Shown here: one piece after another, positions 49,330 to 60,600 of the stretch
Layout of the letters: every line of letters starts with the position of its first letter
Position numbering within the stretch: the first letter of the stretch is position 1
NCBI GenBank assembly: GCA_947172415.1
Contig: OX359199.1
Coordinates: 6,525,884 to 6,589,883 of the forward strand
Direction: 5' to 3'
DNA: 64,000 bases
From: Chondrosia reniformis
Lineage: Eukaryota > Porifera > Demospongiae > Chondrillida > Chondrillidae
Position numbers and translations under genes: made by a program
Notes under the pieces: model-generated
The model's input: the letters and a program-made list of their open reading frames with translations, nothing else
Databases searched by the model: none
What the model was told of the DNA's origin: nothing

Positions 49330-52300
49330 ATGCTTGGACGATTAACCTCCATTCTTCATCACGCAGCTGAAGTAACAACTCAAGTGGTATGTACTTGACT
49401 AACCTACTTTGCTACTTATTTGTTGGTTCTCCGTTTTCCTTGAAATGAAACTTTATCATAGCTTTTATACTTTTCATAAATAGTCGATTCACTGACTGTA
49501 GTGCGTGTAATGTTCTTTTGTGTCATACCGTTTTGCTACGTTTGTAGTTGGCTCCGTCTGTGTCTCGCGCTGACGAGTTCCTCAGTCACGTCAAGACCAT
49601 CACTCAGTTGTTTGTGGATGAGATTAGTAAGCTGGCAGGGTACATGCATCATACATAAGGAAGTAGTTAGGTGATGGAATATGTTGGGGAACTGAACACA
49701 ACACAGTGTACATAGTCTTAACAGTTTTGTTTGTTTTGCACAAATTTTGCTTTATGTTTCCATTATAAGAATGTACACAATGAGAACATGTGTGTACGTA
49801 CGTGAATGGTGTGTATGAAATGTAATAATATGGTTATAAGTCAAGGTGTGATTTGTATAATGTGTTAAATCTTCAGGTAGCAACTCATCAAGTGATGTTT
49901 CTGTGGTGGACACGACTATCCCCTCTCACTTGGACCACATGCTCTTCCTCCTGTGTGACGAGGACAGTGAGGCCGATGGAGGCATGGTGCGTACCATTGC
50001 CGCACATACTCTCTCTATGCTATGAGAGATACGCTCCACATACATAGCTGTCTATATTGTTCTAGCTTTATGTATGCCTATTGATTATTCACGCTTGCAT
50101 AAACTAGATTATATACTACTTTGTGGTACATTTTCCTGTGTGAAATGGTAATATGTTTAATCAGTTACTAATATGTTGCCATGGAAACTGCTAGGTTGTC
50201 AATATACTTTAATCATATCATTTTGTTATTTGTTCTTATGTACCTATGTGTGCATTGATAGAGCTCTTGATTATTCCTAAAGGGACCCTGTATGGAGCTG
50301 ATGTTGCATCGTAAAGTGATGACAAACCTGCAGGATATGGCAGAAGTTGATGTGAATTTGATTTAAATTACTTGTTAGAGCCATACCAGTGGTACTGTTA
50401 CCTAGATACTGTTACCTAGATACTGTCACCTAGATACTGTCACCTAGCTACTTTGCATGTCTAACCACATTGTTTTTAATCCACTGGTGTTTGGTCGCTG
50501 CTTCTTTTAAGATTCCAAATGGAGTTAGGGAAACGGTCCTCAACTTCTGTGCTGCCCTTATTGGGCAGATAAGACATCCCATTTTGGCTCAAGTCAGCAT
50601 CCACGAACCACTACAGGTATGACTGCGATTACTGATAACCCTGCACCTGGCCCAGCCCTTCCTGCATAACAGCGCCACCTGTTTCATTATGTCTCCTTTG
50701 TTGCTATGGCAACATACATGGTACTTAGTTACTTGTAGTTTGTAAAAATCTCTATGTTGCCGTAGCAACAATAACACCTGAGATTGATCTTTAATTTGTA
50801 GCAGCAATGCATTTTGGTTGCCTCCTGACCTCTAGCTCTTCCTTTTCTAACAATGATGATAATGATTTAATTTCTTCATTTTCCGACAACTGTATGTGCA
50901 GCGTCTTGTGTCCTTTTGTGGGAATTCCCCTAAAACTGCAATTGCCGAATTGCAATTATTGAAAACGTTGGTGCTGAAATTCAAGAAGGATGCATTTAAT
51001 GCCGACTTCTTTTTCATGAATCGAGGAGACAATAGAGTGTTTATAGTGTTGGAAGCATTAGTGAAGTTGGCACACAGCAAGGTGGGTGCATGGTGATGAG
51101 CCATATGACTGTCATGTGACTGTCATGTGACTGTCATGTGATGGTGTGTTTGTGTGTAGGAAAGTCTTGTCTGTTTCAAGGCACTGGAGACCATTCAGTC
51201 CTGCTGTTCCTTGCAAGACAAATCAGTTGCAGAATCTATTGCAAAGCACTCCCAACTTCTGGATTATATGGTAAATCTACTCTTAAATACACACATATCT
51301 ATATACATGATGCTGTGATGCTTGCTATATAAATATTAAGCATTACCTTATTTGGTAATCACTGTGGTTGCTAGGTGAACAGACTCCAGCTGCATTACAA
51401 GGTCATTCCAACAGGAGTGTTGTCAAAGAATGTCCTCCAGTGCCAAGCAGAGTGGGGCATAGACTACCCCATCCACTTGTTTGACAGCAAGAGCCCACCC
51501 GAGAAGCACTACCTCCCGGGAATGTTTGCCTGGTTGGACTACTATAACCATGTTGCCACGATAGCTCACTCGAGCCTGAGGGAACCGCTCTGTCAGTCCT
51601 TTAGAGACCACTTTTTGGAGACATGCATCAAAGGAAACCTGACCAATTCGTAAGTTGTGTGAATTGCAAAGTGTAATGTGTTCCACATACATATATAAGT
51701 AAGTACTTATGTACATGTAAGTATGCAGCAATGAACCTTTATAGTATCATGTAAGTTCAACTTGTACGTATTCTAAATCTATTTGGTATGTAAACATATG
51801 GTACAATATTATGAATCCATTTGGTATATAATAAACATATGGCATACGTACATATACGTACATAATTATGATCCATTTGGTATATAAGCATATGGGACTA
51901 GGTGTCTATATATAGCAGACATGCTACAATGGTATACACATAATTCCAGATGGCATATATCCATTTAAATGATAGTCCCATGTTCTGCTCCTTTTTGAGG
52001 CTGTGGTTTGTGTGGAACTGTAGATACCTGGTGTCTGGTGTCCAAAGTTCACAGTCACAGTGTCTCAGGAACTGTGTGGTATATCATCCTTTAATGGGTT
52101 CTATTGCAGCACCATTTGCCCATATAAGAAGTGACTGCTCTTCAGTTAGCTCATTCATTGCAACCTGTCAAGTCCAAGCCCTAGCTTGAGGCAGTTACTG
52201 GGCAATTAGAAGGTCTTCTCTTATGATAATTAGACTCGACCCACTTCTCACTTCCCAGTGGTGCAACTGTTGGCATCTTGAGCTGTGTATATTGAACTCT

Positions 52301-55300
52301 ACACACTTCTTACTTCCTATTCTGTCGGCATCTTGAGCTGTGTACTCTTTGTTTAATAGAATATCCAAGTATGTCATTATCATAAATCTATAACTAAATT
52401 ATGATAATTAGACTCTCCACATATCTCACTGCATACTCTGTTGGTAGGTTGAGCTGTGTACTGTTTGTTTAATAGAATTTCCAAATATGTCATTATCATA
52501 AATCTATAGCTAAGTTATGATAATTAGACTCTCCACATATCTCACTGCATACTCTGTTGGTAGGTTGAGCTGTGTACTGTTTGTTTAATAGAATATCCAA
52601 ATATGTCATTATCATAAATCAATAGCTGAAATTATCTACCACTCCATCCCGTCTATCTGTCCTGTCTGTCTGTCTGTCCCATTTTGTAATAAGGTTGGCA
52701 AGGAGAGGCTAAGTTTTAAACAGTAGCTCTTGACTACGGTTAACTTTTGACATATATCCTCCTAACAACAGAAACCACTATATACCTACATACGTATACA
52801 CGTACACACGAGCCTAAAGATTCTGGGATACAATGTTTGTTTAATTATATTAAGGTATTAAGATTAGAAAGTGGATATTAAGTACATTTGATAGTTTAAT
52901 TAAACTGTATTGCTTAAATCATGGTCTATGATTAAACAACATAAAAGTGTAAAGGAAGTGATCTCATTCGACCTCTTACCTTCTGCAGGGGCTAGGCTAT
53001 TTTTATTAATTGTATAAATTGTGCATATATACATGCATTACATTATCACTTATGTATGTACATGCATTTGTATATACGTACGTGAGGGGAACATTTGGGC
53101 CTAAGACTCGGGGTTTTTATTAATACATGTTCCATTTTGGATGTTAAAATTGATAACTTGTACCCTATGTACCAACATTTCCAGCAATTGTCCACTTTAC
53201 ATCATAGCCTTTGCAAAAGTGTTGTGAAACTGCTTTCAATTACATAACTGCACATGCATACATATATTGGACTTTATTTGTGTGGAAATTATTATTTTTC
53301 TTGCTGTGTATATACTTATATAGTACAGAAGATTGTCAGGTCAAGGCTCTTCTGATATTGGCCAAAGGTCTCCATTACATCACCTGCAAAGAACTTCAGT
53401 TAACCATTGTGGATTATCTTGTTGGTTCCCATGGGGACCATCCCATTAGGAAGGTGTTGATTGCTTTTGTGGACCATCTTTCTGAGGATATATGTTATGC
53501 AACTTTGCACCTGTTTGACGCAATCCTGTCTATCCCTGAGGCAACCATAATTGCTAAATTTACAGACATAAATATTGTGAAAAGTGCAGATCGATCGAAA
53601 AGAAGAGAGTGGGCTTTGGAGAGGGAGAAAGTGGAAGACCTTGTCACACAGTTTGTGCTTGCATAGCTATTATGTAACTCTTTCAGCATGCATACGGATT
53701 AGAGTACACCCATATTTACATATCCCGGTATAGTATCGACGTTTTTGAGATAACTTGAATTCCTTAGAATGACCCTTGAATTCAATCTTTTGAAGACTGT
53801 GATTATGTCCATATATGCCAATGCTAAGGCGTACAACTCTAGACAACATGAATGCCCCACTATTCATCACTGTCTTTTCGGCTGATATCACCCAGCTAGT
53901 CTCTCAGTCATACCTTATTACAGCATGGCTACCTGTTGAGAAAACTACAAACATACGTACATGTATAGAACATCAAGCAATCAAGCATTTCCATGACAAC
54001 CAGTCACATCTTTACTTATTTCCATGGAAACGGGTCACTTTGTACTAACTGGTTTCAGACTTACTAAAATATTTGTATGTTGCGAAGATTAAAGTTTTTG
54101 TAGAGTTGCCATTTAGTGTTTGAACAGTATTCATACATGTGAAGTACGTATACGTGGCCCTTTGCATTGTAAATGTCTATTGCAAAAAGTTAGTCTTTGA
54201 TGTGTCCTTCAGGTACATGGGTATTCCCCCAAAATGGCTGGCTACCAGTTATCAGGTACATGAAACATATTGCCACAAGTCCTACATGCAGGAGGCTTAC
54301 ACATTGGTAAGTACAGATATGTACATACATACGACCGACCTTCATATGTAGGATTAGTATAACTTGTGGTCAATAGGGTGAGGAGCTCAGAAAGTTCTTA
54401 ATTTTGTACAGGGCTGGACCCAAGTACTTATGTATGTAATTAAGCCAGCTCTCCTGAGTAATCACAATAACGAAAACCATTTATATATCTACTACTTTCT
54501 GTTGCAGTTGGCTGGCTATGGAGATTTGGTCTACCTTTGGGATGAAATGGACTGTCAAATCAAAGTGGAAGATTTCTCCAGTGCACCTTTAATTTCAGCT
54601 CTTTTGAAGAAGACAGAAAGACTGCTTGATCAGGTTTGTTGCTTAGTCTAGCTAAGACTCAGAAGGAATGAGGGAGGGGGTAGAGATAGGAGGGCAAAGA
54701 AGATAGGGAGAGAAGGAGGGAGGAGAGAGAGAAGGAGAGAAGGTGAGAAGGAGGAAAGGAAGGTGGAGGAGATAGAGGGAGAGAAGGGAGAAGGAGGGAG
54801 GAGAGAGAGAAGGTGAGAAGGAGGAAAGGAAGGAGTAGGAGATAGAGGGAGAGAAGGGAGGAGGAGGGAGGAGAGAGAGAAGGTGAGAAGGAGGAAAGGA
54901 AGGAGTAGGAGATAGAGGGAGAGAAGGGAGGAGGAGGGAGGAGAGAGAGAAGGTGAGAAGGAGGAAAGGAAGGAGTAGGAGATAGAGGGAGAGAATGGAG
55001 GAGGAGGGAGGAGAGAGAGAAGGTGAGAAGGAGGAAAGGAAGGAGTAGAAGATAGAGGGAGAGAAGGGAGGAGGAGGGAGGAGAGAGAGAAGGTGAGAAG
55101 GAGGAAAGGAAGGAGTAGGAGATAGAGGGAGAGAAGGAGACACAGCTTAGAATGTGTTTCCGCAAGGTGGTGTATCTTATCAGTACATTTGTTGTTTGTG
55201 TGGGATAGCGACCACCTGACTGAATAAACACCACCTGACTGAATAAACATCTCCTGACTGAATAATGTGTCTCCTAAGGCGGACATGCCTGATCTCCAGG

Positions 55301-57238
55301 AATGGCACAAACATATGTTTTATTTCCTTAAAATATCACACTAACCATGATAAACTCCAGTAAAGTACCCTAATTATAGGTCAGACCTAGTATGTGTATT
55401 CTAGACATTTATCTGAATTGTCTGTAATGCGTCCTGGCTAGAGTGGCTCCACTCAATGGCAATGGTGATAAAGAGTTGCTATCACTTTGATAGGATTGTT
55501 GTTCTAATAGTCAAGAGAACTGGCTATATACTAGTAGGTAGGTAGGTAGGTGGGTAGGTAGGTAGGTAGGTAGGTAGGTAGGTAGGTAGGTAGGTAGGTA
55601 GGTAGGTAGGTAATTGCAACCCTTACTGGTTCTTAATGGAATAACTACATCTGTTCAAATATTCTGACTGAACAAGAAGTCTCCTGTTCTCTATTGTCCT
55701 TCTTTTCTCTTCTTCCATAGCCATACGATATTAACCTTATCCTTTCCTCTGTGCTCATGCGAGTGGTGGCATGTCTGCCGACAAGTCTTGAAGATATGTT
55801 ATTAGGTTGTCATGACAATAAAGACAATTCCCAGACGCTGCAAACAGCATTAATAAAGGTGCAGTGAAAAGTGTCAAATAGTGTATTTACAAGTACATAC
55901 CAAGGAGCCAAGGATTCACAGAAGATCAAGATAAAGAAAAGACAAAGACTCCCAGGATCACTGATGAAGGGTGGAATTCCCAGAAACGGCTGTCTGACCC
56001 AGTGGAAAGAAGATGAAAGAAGGGAAAAGAAGGAAGAAAAGACTCCTGTATCTTCATCCAAAGCTCTCTTCAGGTTTAGTTCCCCTATAGGCTCTTTTCA
56101 GAATAGGCACAGCATGTAGGAAAATGGTATCTTAGATTTTTCATACGTATCTAGCTCCTGTGTACTCTTCAGAGGGTGCAGGCAGTGGGCAATCTGGAAT
56201 TTAGTAGTCCATTATGTGACTTATTGATGAGTAATATTAACTTGTATGTTCTTACTGATCTCCTATTCCATCTTATGTAAATCAGGTGTGTAAAGAGTTA
56301 CAATCTTATTCTGAGGCTTCCATAACTTTGAAACTAAATGTAATAGAAGCCAGGAGACGCTTAGAAGGAAAGGAAACATCTGATCTATTGAGGTATTTAT
56401 CTATCTTGTATGCCAATTCCTCGGTTGACACCACATATTGGCACTTACACAGTATGAAAAAACACTTGATATTAATCTAAACAACATAATGGGCATATAT
56501 AAATTATTGTGCTGATGTATACAACTTGCAAAGTGCCTCTAAAAGGAATATTACATTCACCTCATTCCCGTATATATTACGTAGCTCTGCTTGTATACAA
56601 AATGTATTAGCCCTTGGGTATGGCCATTGAAGTTCCACTAAAACTGCAGTAATTGAGCAGTACCCTTCCCATTATACATTAGATACATAGTGACAACCCA
56701 CTCCTTTTGAGAGTTTGTTTACCAATTTTATATTTCCAATCCTTACTATCCATGATGCTTTGTGTATACATATTCACACACGTACAGTATGTGTTTCAGC
56801 TATGTTGCATTAGCAAAATGTCACCTCTACAATTGTGTCAATCTTTAGCTTTTGGACACTTACTTTTAGATGTCTTGGAACATTGCAAAGCACAAAATCT
56901 GAATGTCACACAGGGTTTCATCCAGAAATTTTTGTAAGGGGGACAAATGCCCCACCTCCCCCTGAATGAAACCCTGATGTGTATTCAAAGACTTTTAGCC
57001 AAAACTGTCTCTCGGTGCTCAAATGTTAAACATAAGCCTCCTCAAAGATTCCTTGCTAGGACTGAAGATAGTCCTACTTGTTAGAATGTACATATGTGAG
57101 CTGTGTTTCTTTCTCTGTTTCAGCATGCCCCATAACAATCTAGTAGAAGGAGCTGTTGTGTTTGAAGAGTTTTGTAAAGAGATTGCTTGTCTATTATTTG
57201 CTAAAAGAAGCTTGATTCTTTTAACTACATGTCAGTGA
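49330..57238 (+). CDS. FHIP2A: FTS-Hook-interacting protein 2 (FAM160B family)
   Basis: FHIP proteins join Hook-FTS to cargo Rabs; FHIP2 links Rab1-positive membranes to dynein-dynactin. Fourteen exons: 49330-49386, 49548-49626, 49877-49986, 50283-50351, 50512-50616, 50902-51081, 51160-51270, 51375-51649, 53324-53650, 54213-54306, 54508-54633, 55721-55858, 56286-56392, 57124-57238; 630 residues (human 765). Blocks: MLGRLTSILHHA, TTIPSHLDHML, GPCMELMLHRKVMTNL, PLQRLVSFCG, FAWLDYYNHVA, DHPIRKVLIAFVDHLSEDIC, LLDQPYDINLILSSVLMRVV, VEGAVVFEEFCKEIACLLF. Exon 9 uses an atypical donor (CACA|GTTTGT); reading through reaches a stop at 53664. The deletion relative to human falls mainly in the poorly conserved middle linker. 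Introns 8, 11 and 12 are full of repeats. Having DCTN1 in the same window is probably coincidence. Confidence 0.92.
50392..50452. repeat. 15-bp direct repeats x4, FHIP2 intron 4
   Basis: Unit ctgttacctagatac/ctgtcacctagatac repeats four times. Confidence 0.85.
51103..51146. repeat. 10-11 bp direct repeats x4, FHIP2 intron 6
   Basis: catgtgactgt repeats four times just before the exon 7 acceptor. Confidence 0.85.
52220..52640. repeat. 116-bp tandem repeat, about 3.5 copies, FHIP2 intron 8
   Basis: Units start tatgataattagactctcca and contain ttgagctgtgtactgtttgt, then ccaaatatgtcattatcata. The last two copies (from 52403 and 52519) are nearly identical at period 116; the first (from 52225) is diverged and lengthened. 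The 1.67-kb intron holds nothing else recognisable. Confidence 0.88.
54656..55140. repeat. 70-bp purine-only minisatellite (GA-rich), FHIP2 intron 11
   Basis: About seven units, with gatagagggagagaagggag recurring at 54771, 54841, 54911, 54981, 55051 and 55121. The plus strand is nearly pure purine for almost 500 bp, so this mirror-like polypurine tract could form triplex (H-DNA). It generates spurious Ser/Leu/Pro ORFs on the minus strand. Confidence 0.95.
55212..55268. repeat. Direct repeats of cacctgactgaataaaca, three copies
   Basis: Three 18-21 bp units lie directly downstream of the purine minisatellite. Confidence 0.85.
55532..55612. repeat. (GGTA)n microsatellite
   Basis: About 20 tandem ggta tetramers with one gggt variant, FHIP2 intron 11. 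Confidence 0.97.
55890..56085 (+). repeat. Interspersed repeat family, copy C (FHIP2 intron 12)
   Basis: Longest copy of the family also seen at 48079-48230 and, inverted and shortened, at 4761-4812. Blocks shared with copy B: ggattcacagaagatcaaga-like, gggtggaattcccagaaac, gctgtctg-ccca, and tcatccaaagctct. Confidence 0.8.
56911..56976. repeat. 66-bp hairpin with CAGGGTTTCAT ends, possible hAT-type MITE
   Basis: Perfect 11-bp inverted ends CAGGGTTTCAT / ATGAAACCCTG surround an interior with a further ggggga/tccccc pairing. CAGGG-type ends are typical of hAT elements, but no clear 8-bp target duplication is visible. Confidence 0.5.
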
Positions 57239-57686
57239 TAGAAGTCATCATAAGAAATTGCATTTTTAACTCCTTTTTATGCAACCTCTAATCTATGCAT
57301 GAATTGTATGAAAGTCATTAAATTTTGTATTTATTATATTTATCTATGAACAAATATATCCGAATAAGGCAATCCTTGTATTAATGGGTATGATAGAAAA
57401 TCGCTAAATAGGTGTTACGAATTGAGCCATTTAACTATACGTCGCCAACAAATAATCAACCTCGTAATAATTATATCAATAGTAAAATGGCGTCCTCGGA
57501 TACGGCTGGCCGGCCGGATAACGGCTGAAGCCCCTGAAGACCTGTGGTATGATACTTGTATGATGCTATCTTATACTCGGTGTGAAGAGTTCAGGAATTT
57601 GAGTCGCTAATGTATGTAGGCTATGGTCTTATAAACGGAGTAGTGTACGCTATGATATACGCCTGACGGACGAGGACGGAGACACC
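57239..57686. other. Spacer and 5' leader upstream of FREM-type gene
   Basis: 448 bp. Holds the FHIP2 3' UTR and the promoter/leader of the downstream gene. Within it, a GC-richer patch at 57484-57530 contains a 13-codon upstream ORF (MASSDTAGRPDNG, 57487-57528) with a good start context (aaaATGg). If the patch is transcribed, this uORF could dampen translation; alternatively it is a separate first coding exon not resolved here. Confidence 0.5.
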
Positions 57687-60600
57687 ATGAATAGGACCGT
57701 ATTGCTATTGGCTTTACTGTTGACTATGGTGCAGACGGACGGAACAGACCAGCCTTACAGTGACGTAGTTGCGGTAGAAAGGGGAAGAAGCGTGGCCTTA
57801 TCTCCCGTTTTGAGAAAAATCCTGCCGCGCAGCGACGGCTGTCAAGTTCGATTATTAGGAGAAATTTGGAGCAGGTGTTCGAACGTCCAACCGGACGTAT
57901 TCGATTGCATGGTAGAAGAAGTTACACTCTATCATTATGGCTGTTATAGGAAGACCGAACAACTGCAATTTCAAGTTGAAACGGACATAAATTCAACAGT
58001 AACTTGGTTTCAGGTAGCAGTGCACATTCTACCCGCTAACCATCCTCTAACTGCCATCGGGAATACGATAAGAATACGACCTTTTCTTAGAGGTAATACG
58101 AGCAGTTTCCAACTTGATTTAGAATTTCCTTCAAAGGCCCTGAATGCATGCTATTATTCCCTGGCAGTATATCCGGGCATTCTTCCTCTCCCTCAGTTCG
58201 GAAACCTCAGTGGTCCCATTAATCGTCCTCTCACTTGTGGATACACACTATCTGATGATCCATTTGTTTACACTCTGGATCCATTGCATCTCAACAGTGA
58301 TCTTCAAGATTATGTTATTATCTTGCTATGGGAAAATGATTTTTCAGAGGCTCTAAGGATACTCTTGCCAATCAAAGGTATTCCAATGGAATCTCTGTCC
58401 TTCCCATTGTCTCCAATACCATTAGTGATTAGCCACACTGCTGGTACACCCTTGGAACCAAACCTTTTTCAAATACCAGCTTCACATAATCACTATCTTA
58501 CTATTCAGTTGGAGAGCACTGAAGGAACATTTGCTTCCCATCCCTGTGACTACTGTAGTGCAGTTTCAGTCTTTACTGTTGCTGACCTGTTGGACCAATC
58601 ATCTGTTGGCTATTTCCCGCACTCTCTGAATAGTAGTAGCGGGATAGTGAACTACACCATATTTGATCTCAGCGGAAAGCCACTATTAGAAAGTGTGATT
58701 CTTGTAATATCTGATTTTATGCAAGAAATCCTTCCAGTCATACTTAATGTGGTAGATAAAAGAGACAATATTCAGCTTGATTTACTAGAGTCAGTCCGAA
58801 ATGCAAATATTTCTGAATACTGCTATCACAAAGTGACCGAGAAACCAAAATATGGTTATCTGCAATGGGTGGGAAATGATAATCAAATCCATGATACACT
58901 CTCACTAGTACCCTTCATCTTATCACACTCAAGTCTCATTTCCGGACAGCTCTCCTACCACTTACTAAATGAAACTCCGCTTGAGTCTACAGACCAACTG
59001 CATTGGCAGATTAACTGTATGGACGGATTTCCACTGACCATTGTTGTCAGAATTAATTACTTTGACCAGCTGCCAACTCCATCCTTGCATTTTGTTGCTG
59101 ATTCTTTCAATGCAGTAGAAGGACAGGCTACACAGCTAACTAACTTATTCATACAATCATCAGCTCCAAAATCCAATGACTGGGATACTCTCTTTTTCCA
59201 AGCCAATCAAACAGGCTCATTATTCCTTGCACCAAAAAACTTATCATTTTTCCATTCTGGTCCAATGATTAATGCAAGCGATCTGCTTTCTCTAAGTGAT
59301 GTTTCTTCCACAATTTTCTTCAGACAAAGGGATTTAGACTTAGGACTTCTTTGGTATGTTCCACCACTCAATGCCAATAGTGATAACATCCTTTTTGAAT
59401 TTGACATGATCAGTACCAGTCCATTGAGCAGTGCAGTGTTAGTCCTATTAGGTAGGAAGAATCTTGAAGAAGCCACATTTGGTGGGCCCACTGTAACCCT
59501 GCCTAGGGACTTCAGGCTTTCATCATTTCAAACAAAAGCCACCATAACATCTGACCATCTGAGTGTTAAAATTAGTAGTGAGGTCATTGTGCATTATCTA
59601 ATCCTAAGAGGACCCTTTGGTGGCTACCTATGTATGGAAGGATCTTACTGCAATCAAACTATAACAGGTTTTACGCAAGATCATATTAACTCTGGACTGA
59701 TTTATTACCAAATGGAATCAGACAGTTTGGATTATGATGCTGTCCTACTTTCCAGTAACATCCCTGGGTCAAAGAATTTTTGGTTTCTGGTGGAAGTTTC
59801 AAAGCCGGTATTGGTGGAAGCCTTGGAAAATATTTGGAACCCATTGCCAAGTATTGTGGTAGAGGAAGGTTTTCTTGCGGTCCTTTCAGCAGATATCTTT
59901 CAATATTTATCTGACAATGACAGTCTTCTGACCCTTGTCAGAGCACCAAAGTTTGGAGACATATCCCATCATGTCATTCTAATGGAGCAACTAATATCCT
60001 CAGAGGTGATTTATATCAACACACTCTCTGGATGTGTAGACAAGATGGTCTTTCTAGTGTCATCAAATCACACCAATGAGGTGACCTTTATATCCCTGGA
60101 TATCATTATCAGAAGGAAACAGGACCCAGTTTTTGAGCCCTCAATTGTGACCATCAGTCACCCTAGCCTTACCCTGTCCATTGAACACATTAACATTTCC
60201 AATTCACCTTTTTGTAGAGAACAGACTATCCTTCAGATAACTCGGGTTCCTGAATCAGGACAGCTAATCTATGGCATCCCAGATGACTTTCTATTTCCTA
60301 TACCTCTAAGTATAGGAGCTGCATTTACTATTGGTGATATTTATCAGAAAAGGATAGGATTTGAACTTATCAATCCTATGGGAGGTGTGGACTACTTTGC
60401 ATTCCGTTTGCTACACCTTGATGAGTCACTTGTGTATAATGTCACGTTTTTCCACAAAGCACTATCTCCTGGGGAGTCAAACTACAATATATCACACCCC
60501 TCCTACCCAATTCAACACGTCAGTTTTATTACTGCAGACTTTTATGGTTTTCACCTGGAGAACGTTTTACAAGATATTAGCATATATCCCCTACCAGCCC

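Noticed and set aside
53651-53666. FHIP2 ending at the stop just after exon 9 (QFVLA)
   Set aside because: Later exons encode the conserved FHIP2 C-terminus and join in frame if exon 9 is spliced at 53650; read-through would be at most a minor isoform.
54648-55310. Minus-strand Ser/Leu/Pro-rich ORFs up to 220 residues
   Set aside because: Reading of the polypurine minisatellite in FHIP2 intron 11; no start context, no conserved sequence.
57422-57610. 62-codon ORF upstream of the FREM-type gene
   Set aside because: No recognisable sequence, and it lies in the likely 5' leader/promoter; only the short uORF in another frame was noted.
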